A stretch of DNA of 17,322 nucleotides from Desulfobacterales bacterium. GTDB taxonomy: Bacteria; Desulfobacterota; Desulfobulbia; Desulfobulbales; BM004. Under the pieces are notes generated by a model, which saw nothing but the letters and a program-made list of their open reading frames with translations, was not told the origin of the DNA and ran no database searches. Shown here piece after piece: positions 1-7,279 of this stretch. How positions within the stretch are numbered: position 1 is the stretch's first letter; the number at the start of each line of letters is the position of its first letter. A program made the position numbers and the translations under genes. The stretch is from assembly GCA_012974315.1 (NCBI GenBank), contig JAAXQI010000120.1:1-17322 (forward strand), in the 5' to 3' direction.

Positions 1-27
1 CATTATTGCTGTAATTAGGAGATTATT

Positions 28-1296
28 TTGAGCATAAAAGCTTTAAAGGGCTTCAAGGATATATTGCCCGATGAGGTCGGCCTCTGGCAAGTGATAGAAA
101 GGAAGGCCCGGGACATTTTTCACAGGTATGGTTTTGAGGAGATCAAGGTCCCAATCCTGGAGAAGACAGAACTCTTTGTCCGCACTATTGGCGAGAGCAC
201 TGATATTGTTGAAAAAGAGATGTACACCTTTGAGGATCGCAATGGCGCTTCCATAGCCATGCGGCCCGAAGGAACCGCTTCAGTCATAAGGGCCTATATC
301 GAAAACGGTCTTTATGTTAGAGGTTCTGTGCAGCGCCTCTATACTATTGGCCCGATGTTCAGGCATGAAAGGCCCCAGAAGGGACGTCTGCGACAGTTTC
401 ACCAGATGAGTGTGGAGGTGCTTGGCTCAGACCGTGCCATGATAGATACCGAAGTTATGGCTATGGCATGGCAGCTTTTACAGGAAATAGGCCTGGAGGC
501 GAGCCTTGAAATAAATTCACTGGGATGTCCTGCCTGCCGCCCTTCTTTTAAAGAAACATTACAGGACTTTATCAATGAGCGTATCGATCATCTTTGTGAA
601 GACTGTAAGCGTCGCAGTGTCACGAACCCGCTTCGAGTTCTTGATTGCAAAAGCGATAATTGCCAGGAACAGTACACCTCGGCGCCATCAATTATTGAGC
701 ATCTTTGCGAGGTCTGCAGCGATCATTTTAATGAAGTAAAAGGGGCTCTTAATCTTCTTGGTGTCCCCTATAGGGTTAATCCTGCAATGGTGCGGGGACT
801 TGACTACTATACCAGGACTGCCTTTGAATTGATCACTACTGAGCTTGGTGCCCAGGGTGCCATTGGGGCAGGAGGGAGATACGATGGATTGGTCAAACAG
901 CTTGGCGGCCCGGATGTGCCTGGCATAGGTTTTGCCTTGGGCATGGAAAGGCTGGTCATGCTTCTGAGCCAAAAAGATGCGCATGAAAGCCAGTCTGGTC
1001 TTGACCTTTTTCTTGTCACCCTGGGGGAGGTCGCCTATGAAAAGGGGTTTCATCTGATGCAGATGCTTCGTTCTCTTGGGGTGCGGGTAATGATGGATCA
1101 TGAGGGACGGTCCATGAAAAACCAGATGAAACAGGCGAATAAACAGAAGCCCAGGTTCGCACTCATCCTGGGAGAAGATGAGCTGGCAAAGCGGGAAGTG
1201 GCCCTAAAAGATATGGATTCCGGTGAGCAGGAATTAGTTGAACTTGCTACTGATTTTGAAAACTGGGCCAACGTTATCAAAACAAAAATAAAGTAA
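28..1296 (+). CDS. hisS: Histidine--tRNA ligase (HisRS)
   Basis: Class II aminoacyl-tRNA synthetase that charges tRNA-His with histidine in the cytoplasm. The 422-aa length is normal for bacterial HisRS. Visible landmarks are the N-terminal KGFKDILP segment (residues 7-14), motif 2 around FRHERPQKGRLRQF (111-124), the histidine-binding RGLDYYTRTAFE segment (256-267), GAGGRYDGL (280-288) and motif 3 GIGFALGMERL (299-309). The anticodon-binding domain follows from about 330. A cysteine-rich insertion near 167-230 is common in bacterial HisRS. I take the TTG at 28 as the start because AGGAGA at 17-22 sits 5 nt upstream and MSIKALKGFKDILP aligns with the usual N terminus. It lies 72-87 nt upstream of aspS with no terminator between, a frequent hisS-aspS pairing, so they are probably co-transcribed. 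Confidence 0.97.
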   Translation: MSIKALKGFKDILPDEVGLWQVIERKARDIFHRYGFEEIKVPILEKTELFVRTIGESTDIVEKEMYTFEDRNGASIAMRPEGTASVIRAYIENGLYVRGSVQRLYTIGPMFRHERPQKGRLRQFHQMSVEVLGSDRAMIDTEVMAMAWQLLQEIGLEASLEINSLGCPACRPSFKETLQDFINERIDHLCEDCKRRSVTNPLRVLDCKSDNCQEQYTSAPSIIEHLCEVCSDHFNEVKGALNLLGVPYRVNPAMVRGLDYYTRTAFELITTELGAQGAIGAGGRYDGLVKQLGGPDVPGIGFALGMERLVMLLSQKDAHESQSGLDLFLVTLGEVAYEKGFHLMQMLRSLGVRVMMDHEGRSMKNQMKQANKQKPRFALILGEDELAKREVALKDMDSGEQELVELATDFENWANVIKTKIK

Positions 1297-1370
1297 CATA
1301 TATTAATATAATACAGTGCTCGGCCTGGAAGTGGAAAAGTCTTGAGTGATTGTGCTGTTTACTAAAAAAT

Positions 1371-1376
1371 GAGGAG
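1371..1376 (+). promoter_or_regulatory. Ribosome binding site that decides the aspS start
   Basis: GAGGAG lies 7 nt before the ATG at 1384. An in-frame ATG at 1369 overlaps this Shine-Dalgarno sequence and has no good site of its own, so the downstream ATG is preferred. Confidence 0.75.
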
Positions 1377-1383
1377 TAATAAA

Positions 1384-3165
1384 ATGGAAACCATGGGGGG
1401 ACTCAAACGGAGTCATTCCTGTAATGATCTTGCAGTGGATAATGTTGGCGAAGCTGTCACCCTGATGGGTTGGGTGCTGAGACGACGTGATCATGGCGGG
1501 GTTATATTTATTGATCTGCGGGATCGCTGGGGTATCACCCAGGTAGTTTTTAATCCTGAGATCCATGCCGAGGTTCATGCCAAGGCACATCAATTGCGCA
1601 GTGAATGGGTAATCGCTATACAGGGTCGGGTGGAAAGACGGCCTCCTGACATGGAAAATACCAACCTTAAAACAGGCGGTATTGAGATTCGGGTTGATAC
1701 GTTAAGGATATTGAACTCCAGCCTTACCCCTCCATTTCCACTGGATGAAGATGTTGAGGTTTCGGAAAATCTGCGGCTTAAATATAGATATATTGACTTG
1801 AGGCGCCCTTTCATGGCCTCACATCTGATTACACGACACAAGGTGTCCCGGGCTGTTCGAAACTACCTGGATGAAAACAATTTCCTCGAAATTGAAACAC
1901 CGATCCTGACCCGTTCAACTCCGGAAGGGGCAAGAGATTATCTGGTGCCAAGCAGGGTGAATGCCGGGAAATTCTATGCCCTGCCACAATCACCGCAACT
2001 TTTCAAGCAGCTTTTGATGATTTCCGGAATGGACAAATACTACCAGATTGTCCGCTGTTTCCGGGATGAAGACCTCCGGGCTGACCGGCAGCCTGAGTTT
2101 ACCCAGATTGACATGGAGCTCTCCTTTATTGAGGAGGAAGACATCTATACCCTTATTGAAGGTATGATGCTGCGGTTGTTCAAAGAGGTTCTCAACATTG
2201 AGCTGGCTCCCCCATTTGCCAGGATGAATTATGAAGAGGCAATTGCCCGTTTTGGTACGGATAGGCCTGATACGAGGTTTGGTCTCGAGCTGGTCGACCT
2301 GACTGAGACCGTCAGGGATTGCGGCTTCAACGTTTTTCAGTCTGTGGTTAAGAAGGGTGGCCTGGTAAAAAGCATCAATGCCAAAGGATGCGCAGATTTT
2401 TCACGTAAGGATCTTGATGGCCTGACTGAATATGTGGGACAGTTTGGGGCTAGGGGGCTTGCCTGGGTTAAGGTGAAGGCTGCAGGAGAATGGCAGTCGC
2501 CTATCACCAAGTTTTTCACGGATGAGGAACGTGAGGCAATAAGCAGTGCACTCGGAGCAGAAGAAGGAGATGTTCTTTTCTTTGTTGCCGACAAGGGGGC
2601 CATTGTCCACCAGGCACTGTCAGAATTGCGGCTGGATCTTGCTAGAAGGCTTGGTTTGATTGATAAGACTTTTTTTAATTTTGTCTGGGTTGTTGACTTC
2701 CCATTATTGGAGTATGACCACGAACAAAAAAGGCACACAGCAGTGCATCATCCTTTTACGGCCCCCAAAGAAGAGGATATGGAATTTCTGGAAAATGACC
2801 CTGGACGTGTTCGCAGCAAGGCCTATGATCTGGTTTTGAATGGAGTTGAAATTGGCGGAGGCAGTATTCGTATCCACCAGAAAGAGCTTCAGGATATCAT
2901 CTTTAAGGCTTTGGGAATAAATAAGGAAGAGGCGGAAGACAAATTCGGGTTTCTTCTGCAGGCCCTGGAACTTGGCGCTCCTCCCCACGGAGGCATTGCT
3001 TTTGGGCTTGACCGGCTTCTCATGATTCTGACCGGCCGGGAATCGATCCGGGACGTGATAGCCTTTCCAAAGACCCAGAAGGCAACCTGTCCATTAACCG
3101 AGGCGCCATCCTCAGTCAGCAGAAAGCAGCTGACAGAGTTATATCTGCGACCTGACTGGGAGTAA
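1384..3165 (+). CDS. aspS: Aspartate--tRNA ligase (AspRS), likely non-discriminating
   Basis: Charges tRNA-Asp, and possibly tRNA-Asn, with aspartate. From the ATG at 1384 the protein is 593 aa, normal for bacterial-type AspRS. Domains in order: OB-fold anticodon-binding domain (about 1-115, with RRRDHGG at 33-39), class II catalytic core with QSPQLFKQLL (202-211) and motif 2 FRDEDLRADRQPEFTQID (226-243), the bacterial GAD insertion (roughly 290-420), and motif 3 GIAFGLDRLLM near 537. The histidine in RRRDHGG occupies the position where, as I recall, H rather than L marks non-discriminating enzymes that also make Asp-tRNA-Asn for amidation by GatCAB. That part is inference. The in-frame ATG at 1369 would add 5 residues but overlaps the ribosome binding site. 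Follows hisS on the same strand and converges on ppiD. Confidence 0.97.
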   Translation: METMGGLKRSHSCNDLAVDNVGEAVTLMGWVLRRRDHGGVIFIDLRDRWGITQVVFNPEIHAEVHAKAHQLRSEWVIAIQGRVERRPPDMENTNLKTGGIEIRVDTLRILNSSLTPPFPLDEDVEVSENLRLKYRYIDLRRPFMASHLITRHKVSRAVRNYLDENNFLEIETPILTRSTPEGARDYLVPSRVNAGKFYALPQSPQLFKQLLMISGMDKYYQIVRCFRDEDLRADRQPEFTQIDMELSFIEEEDIYTLIEGMMLRLFKEVLNIELAPPFARMNYEEAIARFGTDRPDTRFGLELVDLTETVRDCGFNVFQSVVKKGGLVKSINAKGCADFSRKDLDGLTEYVGQFGARGLAWVKVKAAGEWQSPITKFFTDEEREAISSALGAEEGDVLFFVADKGAIVHQALSELRLDLARRLGLIDKTFFNFVWVVDFPLLEYDHEQKRHTAVHHPFTAPKEEDMEFLENDPGRVRSKAYDLVLNGVEIGGGSIRIHQKELQDIIFKALGINKEEAEDKFGFLLQALELGAPPHGGIAFGLDRLLMILTGRESIRDVIAFPKTQKATCPLTEAPSSVSRKQLTELYLRPDWE

Positions 3166-3176
3166 GATTAAAGCAA

Positions 3177-3240
3177 GGCACAGAGGCACAAAGTTTTCTT
3201 GTCTGGGAACTCTCAACATCAAACACTTTGTGCCTTTGCC
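3177..3240. terminator. Long-loop inverted repeat between convergent aspS and ppiD
   Basis: AGGCACAAAGT (3184-3194) is the exact reverse complement of ACTTTGTGCCT (3225-3235). An outer GGCA/TGCC pair (3177-3180 with 3237-3240) extends the stem past a small internal loop. The 30-nt loop and the absence of a T tract make it an atypical terminator. It resembles the dispersed 'cacagaggcacaaag' intergenic repeats seen in many environmental genomes. It may act bidirectionally or be a repeat remnant. Confidence 0.45.
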
Positions 3241-3253
3241 ACCCTGGTATTTA

Positions 3254-5164
3254 TTAAAGAAATTGCTGATTAATTTCTATCTCAGCTTTTCCCCTCACAT
3301 TTGCCAGCCATGAAGCCAGGAGAGTCGTCTTTTTTCTTTCCAGCAGGCCTATTCTGAATTCCTTCTCCTTTTCGGTAAAGAGATCAGAAGAAGGTGGGTT
3401 CCTTTCCATAACCCTGAAGACATAAAATATACCATTGCTGGATACAATTTCTTCCGGGTAGGGCGACTCTGCCGACAGTTCAAAACCGAGGTTTGTTATT
3501 TGGGCAGGTAAAGAGGAACTTGCAGTTTCATTTCGGATGATATTGCCGGAGTTTTCAGGGGTCTTATCATGCTTTGCCGCCTCTGAGGCAAGATCCATGC
3601 TGCCCTGTTCCTTGAGGGCTGACAGCATGGCTTGGGCAGATTCTTGAGCCATGGTTTCTGATTCTGCGCTGATGTAATCCTGCTGTACCTGCTCTTTAAC
3701 ATCTTCCAATAAGGCAACTTCAGGTTCTTTCTTGTCAGTCGCAAAGATTATGGCATAGCCTTTTGCAGTTTCTATCAGTGAACTGAGCTCCCCTTTGTTC
3801 AGGCTAAAAGCTGCATTGAGAAAGGCAGGTTCAGCCACCATCCCTCCCGTAAAGCCACTTTTCTCAGGCGATATTTTCGGGAAAAAGTCCGCATGTTCTA
3901 AAGTAATATCAGTATTCTGCTGGCTGAATTTTTCAAGGCTGCCTGCCAGGATAATTTTTTCATATGCCTCGGTTGCACTGTTAAATGCGAGTTGGTTGCC
4001 TTTTTGCCCCTGGATTTGTGATGCAATCTCATCCTTTACTTCTTCCAGGGTCCTGGTGTGGGCTGGCTCTATCTTCTCAGCTTTTATTATATGGAAGCCG
4101 AATTGGGTTTCGACTATGCCGCTTATTTCTCCTTCGCTTAATGTAAATACCGCGTCATCAAAAGGTTTTACCATCCTGCCCTGGGAAAATGAACCAAGAT
4201 CTCCTCCCTTGGGTCCGGTCGGCCCTTCGGAATACTGTTTAGCCAGCTCGGCAAAATCTTCACCCGAATTGGCCAGTTCAAGAACCTGCTCTGCCCGTTT
4301 AAGTTTCTCGCTTAATGCCTCTTCGGACTCTCCATCAGTAGTTTTTATGAGGATATGGCGGGCGCTTCTTTGCTCCGGAATACTGTACCGGTTAAAGTTC
4401 TGGCGGTAGAAAGATTCCATCTCTTCATCCGTGATCAGTGGTTTTTTATCCGTGTTGAAGGGGAAGAGAAGAAAGTCCAGTTTGACCTGAGGATCGGTCA
4501 TGTACTTATCTTTGTTTTCCTCAAAAAATAACTGCAGGTCCTCTTCGTTTGTCTCAATTTTATCTTTAAAATCTGTGCCACTGAAAGAAACATACTCAAT
4601 TCGAATCTCTTCATTATCGAAACCAAACTGTTCGTTGATTTCCAAAGGGGTCAACTTGGCAAAACGTGAAAGATGGGTGAGTACTTTTCCAGCCAGGAGA
4701 TCGGTTCGCATGGAGTTTTCAAAAGAAGTGGGCGTCATTCCGGAACTTGAAAGAATGTTTTTGTACTGTTCAACATTAAAAATGTCGTTTGTCCGAAAGG
4801 CCTCCATTTTTTCCACAGCCTGCTGGATCTCAAGATTACTTACTATAATCCCCATCTCTCTGGCGCCCTGGCGTAAAAGGGTTCGTTGAATAAGTTGTTC
4901 AACGGTCTGGCCTTCGAGATCAAGGCTTTCCAGTAAGCCCTTTGGCATATTCCCGCCGAATTGATTGCGGTACTGGGTCGCCAGTTGATCATAGGCTTTT
5001 TGAAACGCCTCATAGGGTATGGGCTCATCATTGACTGTTGCAATGTCGTTTCGGTTGTCGTTGATTCCGCTTCCAACGCCCCAAAAAATAAAGACAAGTA
5101 CAATGATGAGGATGGTGCCCTGAATAAGTGGCGATTGTGCTTTGCTTCTAAGCAAACCAAGCAT
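3254..5164 (-). CDS. ppiD: Periplasmic folding chaperone PpiD (parvulin-type peptidyl-prolyl isomerase)
   Basis: Inner-membrane-anchored chaperone with a periplasmic body, expected to assist newly translocated envelope proteins near SecYEG. The 636-aa length is close to E. coli PpiD (about 620). A single N-terminal transmembrane helix (about 13-31) follows the short cytoplasmic MLGLLRSKAQS. A SurA/PpiD-type chaperone region follows (about 40-250). The parvulin domain spans about 266-364, with RHILI (H270), GGDLGSF (320-326) and FGFHIIK (H358), so it looks catalytically competent. A second, degenerate half-repeat of the parvulin fold lies near 440-480, as in the E. coli protein. The C terminus has a PpiD-like amphipathic ending. 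The ribosome binding site AAGGAGAG lies just upstream of the ATG. The leader carries a strong hairpin at 5190-5220. Transcribed alone; SurA is the main alternative name, but the membrane anchor and length favour PpiD. Confidence 0.9.
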   Translation of the reverse strand: MLGLLRSKAQSPLIQGTILIIVLVFIFWGVGSGINDNRNDIATVNDEPIPYEAFQKAYDQLATQYRNQFGGNMPKGLLESLDLEGQTVEQLIQRTLLRQGAREMGIIVSNLEIQQAVEKMEAFRTNDIFNVEQYKNILSSSGMTPTSFENSMRTDLLAGKVLTHLSRFAKLTPLEINEQFGFDNEEIRIEYVSFSGTDFKDKIETNEEDLQLFFEENKDKYMTDPQVKLDFLLFPFNTDKKPLITDEEMESFYRQNFNRYSIPEQRSARHILIKTTDGESEEALSEKLKRAEQVLELANSGEDFAELAKQYSEGPTGPKGGDLGSFSQGRMVKPFDDAVFTLSEGEISGIVETQFGFHIIKAEKIEPAHTRTLEEVKDEIASQIQGQKGNQLAFNSATEAYEKIILAGSLEKFSQQNTDITLEHADFFPKISPEKSGFTGGMVAEPAFLNAAFSLNKGELSSLIETAKGYAIIFATDKKEPEVALLEDVKEQVQQDYISAESETMAQESAQAMLSALKEQGSMDLASEAAKHDKTPENSGNIIRNETASSSLPAQITNLGFELSAESPYPEEIVSSNGIFYVFRVMERNPPSSDLFTEKEKEFRIGLLERKKTTLLASWLANVRGKAEIEINQQFL

Positions 5165-5521
5165 GTATTCTCTCCTTTATGAACTATTGAGAGGCGTTAT
5201 CCTGTGGATAATCTGCCTCTTAGTGTATTTTTATGATCGTATACTGAAAATTGTTTATAACACCAGTGCTGTTTATACAATGCAAAATAATAACATATTA
5301 TTTTATTCCAAAAGGATTACTTATTGCCAGTTAAAAATAATAGTGTAACCTATTGAGGCAATTTTATTTGCAATTTGGCTGTAAAATTTTAACTGTTAAA
5401 TGTTTTTACTGCCTTTTGGGAAAAATAAAATAAAAAAGTAGGACATGAGGAAGTGCGCCGGATAATTTTTTTTGTATTGTTTCATGGCTAATAATGGGCG
5501 GGGAAAATAGTGAATGATTAC
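5165..5521. other. AT-rich intergenic region between divergent ppiD and dsrC
   Basis: This gap holds no gene I can support. It contains the ppiD leader with its hairpin and a long AT-rich stretch with several weak promoter-like hexamers. A small palindrome, TTTAAC-T-GTTAAA, lies at 5388-5400. No RNA gene was recognised. A short open frame starting at 5142 on the plus strand has no ribosome binding site and overlaps the ppiD start, so it was not called. Confidence 0.6.
5190..5220 (-). promoter_or_regulatory. Hairpin in the ppiD 5' leader
   Basis: AGAGGC (5190-5195) pairs with GCCTCT (5215-5220), and TTATCC (5197-5202) pairs with GGATAA (5206-5211) across a 3-nt loop. Together they give a 12-bp stem with a small asymmetric internal loop. 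It ends about 10 nt before the AAGGAGAG ribosome binding site in the ppiD direction. It has no T tract, so a regulatory or RNA-stability role is more likely than termination. It could also be a protein-binding palindrome. Function unknown. Confidence 0.5.
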
Positions 5522-5550
5522 TTGACAAAGAATAGACGCTATATTATGAA
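5522..5550 (+). promoter_or_regulatory. Sigma70-type promoter for dsrC
   Basis: A perfect -35 TTGACA (5522-5527) is followed after 17 nt by TATGAA (5545-5550) as -10. Transcription would start near 5557, giving an ~80-nt leader. The consensus -35 fits the high constitutive expression expected of DsrC. Confidence 0.6.
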
Positions 5551-5623
5551 GGACTATTCATTATTTATTTTCAAAGTTCAGTGGAGACTGAAACAACTAA
5601 CAATATAATAATAGACTGAAACC

Positions 5624-5630
5624 AAGGAGG
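5624..5630 (+). promoter_or_regulatory. Strong ribosome binding site of dsrC
   Basis: AAGGAGG, a full anti-Shine-Dalgarno match, 8 nt before the dsrC ATG. It is the best-matched site in the window and is consistent with a highly translated gene. Confidence 0.8.
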
Positions 5631-5638
5631 AAATTTAA

Positions 5639-5959
5639 ATGGCAACAATTGAACATAATGGCAAATCCTACGATGTGGATGAAGACGGCTTCTTGACCAA
5701 AGGCATGGAAGACTGGGATCAGGGCTGGGTTGAGTATGTAAAGAGCATTGAAGGCATCGGCGACATGACCGAAGAGCATACGAAGGTTATTGATGCATTG
5801 CAGGAATACTACAAGAAAAATGGTATTGCTCCAATGGTACGTATCCTTTCCAAAACTACCGGCTTCCCGCTGAAGAGGATTTATGAGCTCTTCCCATCAG
5901 GACCAGGTAAGGGAGCATGTAAAATGGCTGGTCTGCCAAAACCGACTGGCTGTGTATAA
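5639..5959 (+). CDS. dsrC: DsrC, sulfur-carrier protein of dissimilatory sulfite reduction
   Basis: Small DsrC/TusE-family protein that in sulfate reducers takes sulfur from DsrAB as a trisulfide, which is then reduced by the DsrMKJOP membrane complex. The 106-aa length is typical. Both conserved cysteines are present: C105 as the penultimate residue in the PTGCV C terminus and C94, eleven residues earlier, in KGACKMAG. TusE-like tRNA-thiolation homologues keep only the terminal one, so this is a true DsrC by motif. The N terminus MATIEHNGKSYDVDEDGFL is family-typical. It stands alone with its own promoter, a full ribosome binding site and a strong terminator, matching the usual separation of dsrC from dsrAB in Desulfobacterota. 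This gene is the best clue to the lifestyle of the host. Confidence 0.95.
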   Translation: MATIEHNGKSYDVDEDGFLTKGMEDWDQGWVEYVKSIEGIGDMTEEHTKVIDALQEYYKKNGIAPMVRILSKTTGFPLKRIYELFPSGPGKGACKMAGLPKPTGCV

Positions 5960-5980
5960 TTAGTCATAAGTAATTTTAAT

Positions 5981-6022
5981 AAAAAATGGGGAGAAGGCTT
6001 TTGCCTTCTCCCCATTTTTTTT
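5981..6022. terminator. Bidirectional rho-independent terminator of dsrC and the ATP-grasp gene
   Basis: A perfect stem pairs 5981-5998 with 6003-6020. Six A are followed by TGGGGAGAAGGC, a TTTT loop, GCCTTCTCCCCA and then eight T. It has a T tract on both strands, so it can end dsrC from the left and the minus-strand ATP-grasp transcript from the right. Confidence 0.93.
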
Positions 6023-6037
6023 GTTTAACGAGAAATT

Positions 6038-6802
6038 TTAATCCACTTTTTGCAGCAGCATTTGGTGTATTGCTTCCACCTTTTCCTGATACTCTTCAGG
6101 AGAGATTTTCGCTCCCTGTATTCCCCCCCGGAGATTAATTTCCCCCAGATAAGATTTTCCATCCTTTGTCACAAGAATATCAAGATGTCCATAGGGGAAA
6201 CAACCACGCTCCATGACCTGACGGCAGAGCTTAATCTGCTCCTCGGAAAGTTCACAGGGCTTACTCTGGCCGCCATGATGCAGATTGTTTCTGAAACTGT
6301 AGGGGTTGTGGCGCCAGTATGCTTCGATATAGTCATCCAGAAAAACAACCCGAATATCTCGACATTCAGGCTCAAAAGGCTGCAGAACAAAGGGAAAGGG
6401 TATATTGCCCAGTGAGGCATGGGTATATACCTCTTCAATCGACTGCCAGAGGTGAACCCCCATGCCGGCGTTTCTACGGTCCAGCTTGGTAATTACAGCA
6501 GTGATGGCGCTTTTTTGATAGTCTGAAATTGCTTCAATAAGATCATGAAGCGCGTGGATGGCCCGGGTCTGCGGCAGCATAAACTTGGGAAAAAGTGCTG
6601 TCTGGAATGTTTTTGAACGGCTGACAAGCTGCGAAAGTCCTGGGGGAATCAGGTGCACTCCTCTCTCGTGAAGGTCAAGAAGCAAGGGCTCTTCAGATTC
6701 CCGCAGGCGCAGACGTCCTACAACAATATCTCCTTTCAGTAGAGAATTATATTGAGCACGCAGAGTTGAGTTGTCTCTGATGACGAGCTTCTCACGGCTC
6801 AA
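6038..6802 (-). CDS. RimK-like ATP-grasp ligase of unknown substrate
   Basis: A 254-aa ATP-grasp protein of the glutathione synthetase/RimK type, which would join a carboxylate to an amine or thiol using ATP. Visible motifs are an ATP-binding lysine and glycine loop VITKLDRRNAGMGVHLW (103-119), the hinge strand FVLQPFEPE (138-146), R151 in CRDIRVVF, and the metal-binding end HLDILVTKDGKSYLGEINL (206-224) with D208, E221 and N223. The N-terminal ~100 residues would form the pre-ATP-grasp domain. The start is TTG at 6802, with AGGAGA at 6811-6816, 8 nt upstream; no early ATG exists. It lies 43 nt downstream of the zinc-ribbon gene, so they form a two-gene unit, and it ends at the terminator shared with dsrC. 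I do not recognise a named family, and no peptide-bond partner is evident beyond the zinc-ribbon protein. Confidence 0.8.
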   Translation of the reverse strand: MSREKLVIRDNSTLRAQYNSLLKGDIVVGRLRLRESEEPLLLDLHERGVHLIPPGLSQLVSRSKTFQTALFPKFMLPQTRAIHALHDLIEAISDYQKSAITAVITKLDRRNAGMGVHLWQSIEEVYTHASLGNIPFPFVLQPFEPECRDIRVVFLDDYIEAYWRHNPYSFRNNLHHGGQSKPCELSEEQIKLCRQVMERGCFPYGHLDILVTKDGKSYLGEINLRGGIQGAKISPEEYQEKVEAIHQMLLQKVD

Positions 6803-6845
6803 ACTGCTTTTCTCCTTTTGTTTAGACCGCAGTTATTCGTTACTA

Positions 6846-7133
6846 CTAGAAAAGCATCTCCAGAAATCTTTTATGAAATTGGGTGAGGTCGGCTCCGCAA
6901 TCACCACAATAAAATTGTACCTGACCCAGTACCTGGGAGTCATCTATCTCCTGACTGAAGCTTCCGTCAGTGTTCTGGACAAAGCGCGTAGTAAGAATTA
7001 CCCCATCGGACACTTCCAGGAATTCCTTATTGTTATTACATTCAGGACAGGTGATACGCTGTGTACTGGATAATGTTACCACTTTAGGTCTTGTTTTTAT
7101 TTTTTTTATCTTGGTTGCTTCAGAATAACTCAT
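6846..7133 (-). CDS. Small zinc-ribbon protein, function unknown
   Basis: A 95-aa basic protein with two CxxC knuckles, CPEC (C29-C32) and CGDC (C76-C79), 43 residues apart, which should bind one zinc ion. A lysine-rich N-terminal tail (residues 8-17, KIKKIKTRPK) suggests nucleic-acid contact or a flexible extension. The 43-residue segment between the knuckles is unusually polar for a ribbon hairpin. I chose the ATG at 7133 because AGGAGG (7145-7150) and a good promoter (7170-7198) lie directly upstream; longer upstream frames would cross that promoter. The ATP-grasp gene follows 43 nt downstream. It could be a substrate or cofactor of that ligase, or a transcription-related protein. I cannot assign a family. 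Confidence 0.7.
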   Translation of the reverse strand: MSYSEATKIKKIKTRPKVVTLSSTQRITCPECNNNKEFLEVSDGVILTTRFVQNTDGSFSQEIDDSQVLGQVQFYCGDCGADLTQFHKRFLEMLF

Positions 7134-7169
7134 TATGAGAGAAATCCTCCTTTTAGAATGATTCGGTAT

Positions 7170-7198
7170 TCTATAAGGCAGTGACAACCAATTGTCAA
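7170..7198 (-). promoter_or_regulatory. Promoter of the zinc-ribbon/ATP-grasp pair with overlapping palindrome
   Basis: On the minus strand, TTGACA (7193-7198) is followed after 17 nt by TATAGA (7170-7175), a good sigma70-type promoter with a predicted leader of about 30 nt. TGACAA-CCAA-TTGTCA (7182-7197), a perfect 6-4-6 inverted repeat, covers the -35 and the upstream part of the spacer, the usual place for a repressor operator. It shows that the pair can be transcribed independently of ligA and the acylphosphatase gene. Confidence 0.6.
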
Positions 7199-7279
7199 TA
7201 CTTGTGGAGGAATACCCGAAAAAGCTTTTTTTGACAAATAAGAATTTATGTTCAAAAGGAATAGAAATCCAGGGTATCA

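Noticed and set aside
1307..1312. TATAAT between hisS and aspS as a promoter for aspS
   Set aside because: No acceptable -35 hexamer at 16-18 nt upstream; the AT-rich spacer easily produces the hexamer by chance.
3795..4409. Long open frame on the plus strand inside ppiD (about 200 codons)
   Set aside because: It is the antisense shadow of the PpiD parvulin and linker regions, lacks a ribosome binding site and has no family-like features.
425..4900. Degenerate second parvulin domain of PpiD as a novelty
   Set aside because: The E. coli PpiD C-terminal region has a comparable degenerate half-repeat, so this is ordinary for the family.
5142..5348. A 68-codon frame crossing from ppiD into the AT-rich gap
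   Set aside because: Overlaps the ppiD start in antisense, has no Shine-Dalgarno sequence, and its residues follow AT-rich composition without recognisable domain features.
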